This document shows positions 25,361-34,687 of a stretch of DNA of 64,000 nt, in pieces. The stretch lies in NCBI RefSeq assembly GCF_016862635.1, contig NZ_BONI01000039.1:1-64000 (forward strand). Direction: 5' to 3'. This DNA comes from Catellatospora coxensis. GTDB taxonomy: Bacteria; Actinomycetota; Actinomycetes; Mycobacteriales; Micromonosporaceae. The translations under genes and the position numbers were made by a program. The notes below the pieces were generated by a model. The model ran no database searches. It was not told the DNA's origin and saw only the letters and a program-made list of their open reading frames with translations. Within the stretch, counting starts at the first letter, position 1. Each line of letters opens with the position of its first letter.

Positions 25361-25449
25361 GCCAGGGACCTCGCGATCGGCTCCACGGCCGGCGCATGCC
25401 GGCCACCCGCGCGCCCGGCGGGACGCCGCCCGCGCGGCACTGCCGTCAT
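25348..25449 (-). CDS. Possible 33-residue bridging ORF between cbiD and cobL
   Basis: An ATG at 25449 overlaps the cbiD stop in the ATGA arrangement seen at other junctions, and opens a 33-codon frame (starting MTAVPRGRRPAG, basic) that ends 13 bases inside cobL. Translating it would keep ribosomes moving across the 85-base gap and maintain coupling. The product has no recognisable domain and GC-rich spurious frames are common, so this is speculative. Confidence 0.22.
   Translation of the reverse strand: MTAVPRGRRPAGRAGGRHAPAVEPIARSLACGG
25387..25404. promoter_or_regulatory. Intercistronic hairpin in the cbiD-cobL gap
   Basis: GGCCGGC-GCAT-GCCGGCC forms a perfect 7-bp GC stem inside the only untranslated gap of the operon. 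It lacks a U-tract, so mRNA processing or translational control is more likely than termination. Confidence 0.35.
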
Positions 25450-26759
25450 CCGGCGCATGTGACCCACTCCGGCCTGGTCGCCGCGACGACCACCTTGCCC
25501 GTGAAGTCCACCATCGCGACGTCGGCCCGCAGCGCGCCCTTGCCGAACCGCGCCAGCACGTCGCGCACCCGCCCGCACAGCACGTCACCCGCCGCGCGCA
25601 GCAGCCCCGCCGCCTCCCACAGCTCGTACGCGTGCCGCGCCGTGTTCGCGACCCCGACCTGCTCGGCCAGCTCCGCCGAACCGCCCACCGCCGTCGTCAC
25701 CTGCCCCAGCAGCGCGGTGTCCACCGCCGAGCGCGTGTAGTGCGTCATCAGCACCCCGGCGGCGAGTTTGGTGAGCTTGCCGGCCATGCCGACGAAGACC
25801 ACCCCGGTCATGCCCCGCTCGGCGGCGGTCCGCAGCGCGGCCCCGGTGAAGTCGCCGACCTCGACGAAGCACACCTCGGGCAGGTCCGGCAGCAGCGCCA
25901 TCGCGCCCGCCTCGGTGCGCCCGCCGGTGCACAGCACGATCGTCTGCTCGCCCTGCGCGGCGGCGACCTGCACGGCCTGCATCACGCTGGCCCGCCACGA
26001 GGCGGTGGAGAACGGCCGTACGATGCCGGTGGTGCCCAGGATCGAGATGCCGCCGAGGATGCCGAGCCGCCGGTTGGTCGTCTTGCGGGCCATGCGTTCG
26101 CCGTCGGGCACCGAGATCACGACCTCGATCCCGCGTCCCCCGGCGACCTCGGCCACCGCCTGGGTGATCATCTGACGCGGCACCGGGTTGATCGCCGGCC
26201 CGCCCACGTCCAGCCCGAGCCCCGGCCTGGTCACCGTGCCGACGCCGTCCCCGCCGCGCAGCGCGACGCCCACCCCGTCCTGCCAGCGCACGGTCGCCGT
26301 CAGCCGCGCCCCGTGCGTCACGTCCGGGTCGTCCCCGGCGTCCTTGACCACGACCGCGCGAGCCGTGTCACCGTCCAGCACCGACTCCGCCACCGCGAAC
26401 GTGACCCGCCGCCCCGACGGCAGCGCCACCTCCACCCACCGCGGCGGCACCCCACCGACCAGCAGCTCCGTCGCCGCCTTCGCGGCCGCCGACGCGCAGG
26501 TGCCGGTCGTCCAGCCGGTCCGCAGCGCCTTCGGGCGATCTTTCGCGGTCCGGGGGAGATCGGGTTCCCGCAGCTCCGGCACATCCGTTCCGGTCTCGGC
26601 GGCGACGCGGCGGGTCCGGCCACGAGAAGCCGGCCGCGCGCCGACCGGCGGCTCCGCTCCGTGCCGCTTCGTCGCGGCCGGAACGCCGGACGCACCCGCG
26701 GCGGCCGGCTCAGCCACGGCAGGAACGTCGGGCTCGGCCGGAGCGGGCGGCTCAGTCAC
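25446..26759 (-). CDS. cbiD: Cobalt-precorrin-5B (C1)-methyltransferase CbiD with an N-terminal extension
   Basis: A 437-residue protein. The CbiD core starts near residue 78 with LRTGWTTGTCASAAAKAA and continues with PRQMITQAVAEVA, GGISILGTTGIVRPFS and VGMAGKLTKLAAGV. It methylates C-1 in the cobalt-containing (early insertion) branch. The first 75 residues are an Ala/Pro/Arg-rich extension not usual for CbiD (commonly 350-380 aa); an internal start cannot be ruled out. GTG overlaps cobM by 8 bases. Confidence 0.92.
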   Translation of the reverse strand: MTEPPAPAEPDVPAVAEPAAAGASGVPAATKRHGAEPPVGARPASRGRTRRVAAETGTDVPELREPDLPRTAKDRPKALRTGWTTGTCASAAAKAATELLVGGVPPRWVEVALPSGRRVTFAVAESVLDGDTARAVVVKDAGDDPDVTHGARLTATVRWQDGVGVALRGGDGVGTVTRPGLGLDVGGPAINPVPRQMITQAVAEVAGGRGIEVVISVPDGERMARKTTNRRLGILGGISILGTTGIVRPFSTASWRASVMQAVQVAAAQGEQTIVLCTGGRTEAGAMALLPDLPEVCFVEVGDFTGAALRTAAERGMTGVVFVGMAGKLTKLAAGVLMTHYTRSAVDTALLGQVTTAVGGSAELAEQVGVANTARHAYELWEAAGLLRAAGDVLCGRVRDVLARFGKGALRADVAMVDFTGKVVVAATRPEWVTCAG

Positions 26760-27549
26760 GGCCGGCTCGCAGGGCAGCGCGGGCGGCCGGGTCGGCCCGG
26801 CGGAAGCCGTGGAAGTGGCCGGGGTGGTAGAGGTGGCTCCGGGTGCCGCCGGCCTCGCCGAGCGCGGGCCCGACCAGGAACAGCGTGTGCTTCCAGAGCT
26901 TGTGCTCCTTGACCGCCGCCTCCAGGGTGCCGACCGTGCAGCGCACGATCAGCTCCTCCGGCCAGGTCACCCGGTAGGCCACCACTACCGGCGTATCGGC
27001 CGCGTACCCGCCCGCCAGCAGTTCGGTGGCGAGCTGCCCGGATCGGGCCGCGGACAGGAACACCGCCATCGTCGCGCCGTGCGCGGCGAACGCGCGTACC
27101 GACTCCCGCTCCGGCATCGGAGTCTTGCCGCCCTCCAGCCGGGTCAGCACCACGGACTGCGCCACCTCCGGCACGGTCAGCTCCCGCTGCACCGCCGCGG
27201 CCGCCGCCGTGAACGAGGACACCCCGGGAATCACCTCGGTGGGCAGCCCCAGCTCACGGCACGCGTCGAGCTGCTCGCCGAGCGCCCCCCACAGCGCCGG
27301 GTCACCGGAGTGGATCCGCGCGACGACCAGGTCGTGCTCGGCGGCCTCGCGGTACAGGTCGAGCGTCTGCTCCAGGGTCAGCGCCGCCGAGTCCACGATC
27401 CGCGCGTCCGGCCTCGCGTGCCCGAGCACGTCCGGGTGGACCAGGCTGGCCGCCCAGACCACCACGTCGGCGGCGGCGATCGCGGCCGCCCCGCGCAGGG
27501 TCAGCAGGTCGGCCGCGCCGGGCCCGGCTCCGATGAAGACGACCTTCAC
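26752..27549 (-). CDS. cobM: Precorrin-4 C11-methyltransferase
   Basis: A 265-residue SAM-dependent tetrapyrrole methyltransferase: VVFIGAGPGAADLLTLRG at the N-terminus, HSGDPALWGALGEQ, and IPGVSSFTAAAAA, all CobM/CbiF landmarks. It methylates C-11. GTG overlaps the cobI stop by 4 bases; its own stop overlaps the cbiD start. Confidence 0.93.
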   Translation of the reverse strand: MKVVFIGAGPGAADLLTLRGAAAIAAADVVVWAASLVHPDVLGHARPDARIVDSAALTLEQTLDLYREAAEHDLVVARIHSGDPALWGALGEQLDACRELGLPTEVIPGVSSFTAAAAAVQRELTVPEVAQSVVLTRLEGGKTPMPERESVRAFAAHGATMAVFLSAARSGQLATELLAGGYAADTPVVVAYRVTWPEELIVRCTVGTLEAAVKEHKLWKHTLFLVGPALGEAGGTRSHLYHPGHFHGFRRADPAARAALRAGRD

Positions 27550-28271
27550 AGCTTTCCCCCTCGTGCGTCCCGGCGGCCCGGCACCAGCACCGCCGACAGG
27601 TACGGCGCCTCGGCCGCCTCGGCCAGCGGCGTCACGCTCTCCCCGGGCAGCCCGAGCCGGGTGCCGAGCACCGCCTCGTCCAGCCGCCCGGCCTCCTTCA
27701 CGGCGGTGACCACGTCCGCCAGGTGGCGGCCGCCCTTGTACGCCACCACCGTCCCGTCCTGCGCGTACGCCAGCGCGGCCGGCAGGGCCGTCGCGCCCCG
27801 GGCCAGCGGCACCAGCACCAGCGGCTCCACGCCCTCGGCGAGCGGCACCCCGGCGGCGGCGGCGAGCGCCTGCATCGCGGTGATCCCCGGCGCTGTCTGC
27901 ACCCGCACCTCGGGCAGCAGGGCGCGGACCGTCGCGGCCAGGTAGCCGAAGGTCGAGTACACGTTGGGGTCGCCGATGGTGGCGAACGCGGCGGTGCCGC
28001 CGGTCTCGCGCAGCCAGCCGGCGACGCGCTCACCCGCGGCGTCCCAGTGGGACTCGCGGCGGCGCGCGTCGTCGCGCTCGTTGAGGGCGAACACGAGCCG
28101 CTCGACGCGGTCGTGGCCGGCGTGCGCGCGTACCGTCGCCTCGGCCCGGCCCTGCTCGGCCACGTCCATGACGGGCACGAACACCCGGCCGGCCTCCCGA
28201 AGCAGGCGCACCGCCTGCAGCGTCACCAGTTCCGGGTCGCCGGGCCCGACCCCCACCCCGATCAGGCGCAT
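27546..28271 (-). CDS. cobI: Precorrin-2 C20-methyltransferase
   Basis: A 241-residue methyltransferase with GVGVGPGDPELVTLQAVRLL, AFATIGDPNVYSTFGYL and APGITAMQALAAAAGVPL, the CobI/CbiL pattern. It methylates C-20 of precorrin-2 or its cobalt form, the first step of the ring-contraction branch. ATG at 28271 lies inside the end of cobB (10-base overlap). Confidence 0.92.
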   Translation of the reverse strand: MRLIGVGVGPGDPELVTLQAVRLLREAGRVFVPVMDVAEQGRAEATVRAHAGHDRVERLVFALNERDDARRRESHWDAAGERVAGWLRETGGTAAFATIGDPNVYSTFGYLAATVRALLPEVRVQTAPGITAMQALAAAAGVPLAEGVEPLVLVPLARGATALPAALAYAQDGTVVAYKGGRHLADVVTAVKEAGRLDEAVLGTRLGLPGESVTPLAEAAEAPYLSAVLVPGRRDARGGKL

Positions 28272-29737
28272 GCGGCACGCACCATCCGGCTCGCGAAGCC
28301 CGGGTGCCCGGCCCAGTGCAGGTGCAGGTATGACGCGTGCACCCCGCCCTGGACGAAGCCCTCGGCGGGCCGGCCGCGCCACGCCCACGCGGGCGACGGC
28401 CCGGCCTCGGGCGCCACCGCGGTGCGGTGGAACTCGTGCCCGGTGACCCGGGTGCCCGCGTCGGCGAGCACGCTGCCGGACACCGCGACCGCGTCGCGGT
28501 AGCCCAGGGTGAGCCGCTCGGTCATGACCGCCTCGGCGTCGAGCACCCCGCACATCTCCCGCCCGTCCAGGGACCTGGCCAGCCACAGCAGCCCGGCGCA
28601 CTCGGCGGCCACCGGCCCGCCCGCGGCGGCCAGCCCGCGTACCGCGTCGCGCAGCGGCTTGTTGGCGGCCAGCTCGTCGCCGTACACCTCGGGGAAGCCG
28701 CCGCCCACCACCAGCCCGGCGGTGCCCCGCGGCAGCGCCTCGTCGCGCAGCGGGTCGACGTGCACGACCTCGGCCCCGGCGGCACGCAGCAGCTCAGCCT
28801 GCTCGGCGTAGCCGAACGTGAAGGCCGGCCCACCCGCGACCGCGATCACCGGTCGGTCCCCGGCCACATCCGTTCCGGGCGCGGCCGCGCCGATGCCGCC
28901 CGCGCTGCTCTCCCCTGCTCCAGCCGCTCGTGCTCCGGCCCGCCGGGCTCCGGCCGCCTCCGCGGCGTCCCGGACGGCGTCCGCTGCCGACCAGGGCGTC
29001 ACCGCGAGCGGCGGCGCGCTGTGTGCCACCGCCAGCACCTCGCCCAGGTCGACACCGTCCTCGACCAGCGCGCCCATCGCCCGTACCGCGTCCACGGCCG
29101 CGCCGCTGCGCTCGGCCGCGGGCACCAGGCCGAGGTGCCGGGAGGGCACCGCGACCGCGCCGGCGCGCCGCAGCACGCCGAGCACCGGCGTGCCGACCTC
29201 CTCGCAGGCCTCGCGCAGGATCTCCTCGTGCCGGTCCGAGCCGACCCGGTTGAGCACCACCCCGGCCAGCCGTGCCGAGCCGAACGAGCGGAACCCGTGC
29301 AGCAGCGCGGCGACCGAGCGGCCCTGGCCGGTCGCGTCCACCACGAACACCACCGGCGCGTCCAGCAGCCGCGCCACGTGCGCGGTCGAGCCGAAGTCGC
29401 CCTCCCCCGACCGGCCGTCGTACAGGCCCATCACGCCCTCTACGACCGCCACCTGCACGCCGGTGGCCCCGTGCGCGAACAGCGGCGCGACCAGGTCCTC
29501 GCCGACCAGCGACGGGTCCAGGTTGCGACCGGGCCGCCCGCACGCCAGCGAGTGATAAGTCGGGTCGATGTAGTCCGGCCCGACCTTGAACCCCGCCGCG
29601 GTCATGCCCCGCGCCGTCAACGCCGCCAGCAGCCCCGTCGCCACGGTCGTCTTCCCGTGCCCCGACGCCGCCGCGGCCACCACGATCCGAGGCACCCGCA
29701 GCACCCCCGCGGCCGAGCCCTCCTCACGTCTCACCAT
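28262..29737 (-). CDS. cobB: Cobyrinic/hydrogenobyrinic acid a,c-diamide synthase
   Basis: A 491-residue two-domain amidotransferase. The N-terminal dethiobiotin-synthetase-like ATPase has AAASGHGKTTVATGLLAAL (Walker A) and KVGPDYIDPTYH. The C-terminal glutaminase has VGGGFPEVY and the nucleophile Cys in VAAECAGLLWL. It amidates the a and c acetates using glutamine and ATP. An Ala/Gly-rich linker (about 265-295) joins the halves. ATG overlaps the cobO stop. Confidence 0.93.
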   Translation of the reverse strand: MVRREEGSAAGVLRVPRIVVAAAASGHGKTTVATGLLAALTARGMTAAGFKVGPDYIDPTYHSLACGRPGRNLDPSLVGEDLVAPLFAHGATGVQVAVVEGVMGLYDGRSGEGDFGSTAHVARLLDAPVVFVVDATGQGRSVAALLHGFRSFGSARLAGVVLNRVGSDRHEEILREACEEVGTPVLGVLRRAGAVAVPSRHLGLVPAAERSGAAVDAVRAMGALVEDGVDLGEVLAVAHSAPPLAVTPWSAADAVRDAAEAAGARRAGARAAGAGESSAGGIGAAAPGTDVAGDRPVIAVAGGPAFTFGYAEQAELLRAAGAEVVHVDPLRDEALPRGTAGLVVGGGFPEVYGDELAANKPLRDAVRGLAAAGGPVAAECAGLLWLARSLDGREMCGVLDAEAVMTERLTLGYRDAVAVSGSVLADAGTRVTGHEFHRTAVAPEAGPSPAWAWRGRPAEGFVQGGVHASYLHLHWAGHPGFASRMVRAACA

Positions 29738-30345
29738 TCGATCCCCGCCTGGCCCTTGCGTCCCGCGTCCATCGGGTGCTTCACCTTGCCCATCTCGGTG
29801 ACCAGGTCGGCCAGCTCCAGCAGCGGCGGCGCGGCGTACCGGCCAGTGATCACGACGTGCTGGGAGCCGGGCCGGGTACGCAGGGTCTCGACCACGTCCG
29901 CGGTGTCCACCCAGCCCCAGTGCATCGGGTAGGTGAACTCGTCGAGCACGTAGAAGCCGTACCGCTGCGCCAGCAGGTCGCGTTTGACCTGTGCCCAGCC
30001 CTCGGCCGCCTCGGCGGCGTGGTCACGCTCGTCGCCGGGCCGGGCCAGCCACGACCAGCCCTCGCCCATCTTGTGCCAGGTCACCGGCGCGCCCGTGCCG
30101 GACTCGTCGTACGCGCGGCCCAGCGCCCGGAACGCGGCCTCCTCGCCGACCCGCCACTTGGGGCTCTTCACGAATTGGAAGACCGCGATCGGCCAGCCCA
30201 CGTTCCAGGCCCGCAGCGCCATGCCGAACGCCGCGGTCGACTTTCCCTTGCCGATCCCGGTGTGCACGGCCAGCACCGGGGACTTCCGGCGCTGCCGCGT
30301 GGTGAGCCCGTCGTCGGGCACGGTCTCCGGTCTGCCCTGCGGCAT
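29731..30345 (-). CDS. cobO: Cob(I)yrinic acid a,c-diamide adenosyltransferase
   Basis: A 204-residue CobO/BtuR-type ATP:corrinoid adenosyltransferase with the P-loop HTGIGKGKSTAAFG, FQFVKSPKWRVGE and YVLDEFTYPMHWGW. It attaches the adenosyl group to cobalt. ATG at 30345 has GGAGG upstream and lies 22 bases behind the chelatase stop. Confidence 0.95.
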   Translation of the reverse strand: MPQGRPETVPDDGLTTRQRRKSPVLAVHTGIGKGKSTAAFGMALRAWNVGWPIAVFQFVKSPKWRVGEEAAFRALGRAYDESGTGAPVTWHKMGEGWSWLARPGDERDHAAEAAEGWAQVKRDLLAQRYGFYVLDEFTYPMHWGWVDTADVVETLRTRPGSQHVVITGRYAAPPLLELADLVTEMGKVKHPMDAGRKGQAGIEW

Positions 30346-30367
30346 CAGCGGCCTCCGTTCGTCTGCG

Positions 30368-32695
30368 TCATGCCGCCCGCCGCCGGTCGCGGCGGGCCAC
30401 CCCGGCCAGTCCCTGCGCGGTGACCTCGGCCAGCGGCACGTGTTCCGCGCCGAGTCGCGCCGCCAGCCGGGCGGCCAGCCCGAGCCGTACCACGCCCGAC
30501 TCGCAGTCCACGACCACGGACGACACCCCGGTCGCGGCGAGCCCGCCCGCGATGCGCATGGCCTCACCGACCGGGTCGGTGCCGGCGGTGCCCCCGGCTG
30601 TGCCCCCGGCGGTGGCCCCGGCTGTGGCCCGCCCGTCGGTCACCACCACCAGCAGCGCGCGCCGGTGCGGGTCGCGCAGCCGCTCGACCCGCAGCGTGTG
30701 CGCCGCCCGGCGCAGGCCCGCGGCCAGCGGGGTACGCCCGCCGGTGGGCAGCTCGCGCAGCCGCGCCGCGCCGGCCTCCACGCTGGACGTCGGCGGCAGC
30801 GCCAGCTCCGCCTCGCTGCCCCGGAAGGTGACCAGGCCGACCTTGTCGCGCCGCTGGTACGCGTCGAGCAGCAGCGACAGCACCGCGCCCTTCACCGCGC
30901 CCATGCGCTGCCGGGCCGCCATCGACCCGGAGGCGTCCACGCAGAACAGCACCAGGTTGGACTCGCGCCCCTGCCGCACCGGCTCGCGCAGGTCGGCCGC
31001 GACCAGCCGCAGCGGGCCGCCGGCCACCCGGCCCCGGGCGTGCTGCCGCCCGGCCGCTGCTCGCACGGTCGCCGCCAGGTGCAGTGCGGCCAGCGCGCCG
31101 CCGGGCACCCGCGCGCCGACGGTCCGGCCCATCCGGGTGTACGCGGGCGAGCGCCGCCCCGCCGCGCCCTCCCCCACCCCCTGCACCGCGAACAGCCGCG
31201 CCCGCCGCGGCGCGGCCGCCTCGGCATGCTGCTGCCCCGCGGCCGCGAACCGCCCCTCGTCGGCCCCGTCCCGCTGCCGCGCCTCCCCTGGCGCTCCCGC
31301 CCGCGACGGCACGCCGTCCCTACCGGGGTCCGCGCCACCGGGACCACCCGGCCGCGGCCCGCCGTCCGGGCCGTCTCCGTCCGGGCCGCGGTCATCCGGG
31401 CCATCGCCGTTCGAGCCATCGCCGTTCGGGCCATCGCCGTCCGGGCCGTCGCCGTCAGGGCCGTCATGATCCGGCCCGCGGTCGTCCGGGCCCCGATCGT
31501 CGGGCCCGCCGTGCGAGCCGGAGCCGTCAGGACCGTCGCCGGTCCCGGTGCCCGGGTTCGCGTCCCGCGCGCCGTCACCGGGCGCTTCGCGGTCGCCGGG
31601 ACCGTCCGGGTCCGCGGGCGGGGGTGCGCTGTTCAGCGCGTCCTCCAGGGCCTGCTCGTCCAGGTCGGGGGCGTCGAACGGGTCGCGCCGGCGGCGGTGC
31701 GGCAGGGCCAGCCGGGCCGCGTCGCGCACGTCCTGCGCGGTGACCAGGTCACGGCCGTGCCAGGCGGCCAGGGCCAGCGCGGCGCGGGCCACCACCAGGT
31801 CGGCGCGCAGCCCGTCCACCTCGAACGCGGCGCACACGTGCGCGATGCGGGTCAGCTCCGCGTCGGGCAGCGTCACCGCGGGCAGCCGCCGCCGGGCGGC
31901 GTCGATGCGCTCGGCCAGCTCTGCGTCGGCGTCGGCCCACCGCGCGGCGAACCCGGCCGGGTCGGCCTCGTACGCCAGCCGCCGCCGCACCACCTCCACC
32001 CGCTCCTTCGGCTCGCGCGGGGCGCGCACCTGCACCGCCAGCCCGAACCGGTCGAGCAGCTGCGGGCGCAGCTCGCCCTCCTCCGGGTTCATGGTCCCGA
32101 CCAGCAGGAACCGGGCGGCGTGGCGCACCGAGACCCCGTCGCGCTCCACGTACGCCTCGCCCATGGCGGCGGCGTCGAGCAGCAGGTCGACCAGGTGGTC
32201 GTGGAGCAGGTTCACCTCGTCGACGTAGAGCACGCCGCGGTGCGCCCCGGCCAGCAGGCCCGGCGAGTACGCGGCCTGCCCGGCGGTCAGCGCCCGTTCC
32301 AGGTCCAGCGCGCCGACCAGCCGGTCCTCGGTCGCCCCGACGGGCAGCTCGATCAGCCTGGCGCGCCGGACCACGACGTCCTGACCGGCATCCTGCCCGG
32401 CGTCGTGCCCGGCGTCGTGCCCGGCGTCGTGCCCGGCGTCGTGCGGCCCGTCCGGGCACGCCCCGTACGGCGACGCCGGGTCGCAGCCGAACCGGCACCC
32501 GGCGACGACCTCGACCCGGGGCAGCAGCCCGGCGAGCGCGCGTACAACGGTGGATTTGGCGGTGCCCTTCTCGCCGCGCACCAGCACCCCGCCGATGGCG
32601 GGCGAGACGGCGTTGAGCAGGAGGGCGAGCCTGAGGTCGGCCAGGCCGACGACGGCGGAGAACGGGTACAGCGGGGTCAAAGCCCGCTCAGGCAC
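30368..32695 (-). CDS. ChlI-ChlD type chelatase subunit (AAA+ plus VWA), partner of CobN
   Basis: A 775-residue fusion of an AAA+ ATPase (residues about 10-340; Walker A GEKGTAKST, Walker B LYVDEVNLL, sensor GTMNPEEGELRPQLLDRF) and a C-terminal von Willebrand A domain with MIDAS motif DASGSM (about 580-760). These form the motor of class I metal chelatases and drive CobN. A DAGH-type tandem repeat sits after the Walker A region and a long Gly/Asp/Pro linker (about 360-460) joins the halves. It starts with GTG behind a riboswitch; the Shine-Dalgarno site is weak. It begins the main cobalamin operon. Confidence 0.9.
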   Translation of the reverse strand: MPERALTPLYPFSAVVGLADLRLALLLNAVSPAIGGVLVRGEKGTAKSTVVRALAGLLPRVEVVAGCRFGCDPASPYGACPDGPHDAGHDAGHDAGHDAGQDAGQDVVVRRARLIELPVGATEDRLVGALDLERALTAGQAAYSPGLLAGAHRGVLYVDEVNLLHDHLVDLLLDAAAMGEAYVERDGVSVRHAARFLLVGTMNPEEGELRPQLLDRFGLAVQVRAPREPKERVEVVRRRLAYEADPAGFAARWADADAELAERIDAARRRLPAVTLPDAELTRIAHVCAAFEVDGLRADLVVARAALALAAWHGRDLVTAQDVRDAARLALPHRRRRDPFDAPDLDEQALEDALNSAPPPADPDGPGDREAPGDGARDANPGTGTGDGPDGSGSHGGPDDRGPDDRGPDHDGPDGDGPDGDGPNGDGSNGDGPDDRGPDGDGPDGGPRPGGPGGADPGRDGVPSRAGAPGEARQRDGADEGRFAAAGQQHAEAAAPRRARLFAVQGVGEGAAGRRSPAYTRMGRTVGARVPGGALAALHLAATVRAAAGRQHARGRVAGGPLRLVAADLREPVRQGRESNLVLFCVDASGSMAARQRMGAVKGAVLSLLLDAYQRRDKVGLVTFRGSEAELALPPTSSVEAGAARLRELPTGGRTPLAAGLRRAAHTLRVERLRDPHRRALLVVVTDGRATAGATAGGTAGGTAGTDPVGEAMRIAGGLAATGVSSVVVDCESGVVRLGLAARLAARLGAEHVPLAEVTAQGLAGVARRDRRRAA
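31360..31530 (-). repeat. Gly/Asp/Pro coding repeat in the chelatase linker
   Basis: Degenerate short repeats encode runs of GPDGDG, GPNGDG and GPDDRG. In-frame and inside the acidic linker between the ATPase and VWA domains; probably length-variable. Confidence 0.6.
32385..32444. repeat. Five tandem 12-bp units in the chelatase gene
   Basis: Unit CCGGCGTCGTGC, five copies (the first with two changes), 32385-32444. On the coding strand each unit gives the tetrapeptide DAGH/DAGQD-like block, inserting a His/Asp stretch in the ATPase domain. Confidence 0.85.
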
Positions 32696-32774
32696 GAGCC
32701 CATGCGCGAGTCCTCTCCACGGGTTTCCTCGCCCGCGAAATCCGGTGTGGTGACGCCGTGCGGCGTCGCGAGCG

Positions 32775-32960
32775 GCCGGAGTGTCCTGGCTCCCGGATCG
32801 ACGCTTCCCCTCGGCCTTCCAACCGTGTCAACGGCCGTGGCCTGGTGCCGAAACGGCGCGCGTCGTGAGACGGAGCCGCTCGGGAGGGGTCGCTCCCCGG
32901 TGACAGTGGCGGGACCGCCCCGGACTCGCACCGGGTTCCTCCACTGCCGCTCACCGGCCA
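32775..32960 (-). ncRNA. Cobalamin riboswitch upstream of the main cob operon
   Basis: On the minus strand: GGAACCCGGTGCGAGTCCGGGGC, B12 box GCCACTGTCA (32901-32910), and a closing element CGGGAGCCAGGACACTCCGG about 80 bases before the chelatase GTG. It should control the whole chelatase-to-cbiX operon. Ends are approximate. Confidence 0.9.
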
Positions 32961-33055
32961 TCGTGACGGAAGCGGTGCGCCGCGTCAAAGCGGGTCGCCC
33001 GTACGGAGGTCTGTGTCACGGCGCGGCGGGCCCGACATCAGTACGTAACAATTAA

Positions 33056-34594
<1,539 letters not shown>

Positions 34595-34687
34595 GTCCGT
34601 CGCACCACCCCCGGGCCCGGCTCCGCGACCCAGCGGGGCCGGGCCCTCCTCCCGACCCGCCTCCACCTACCCCCTCGGAGGTATCCC

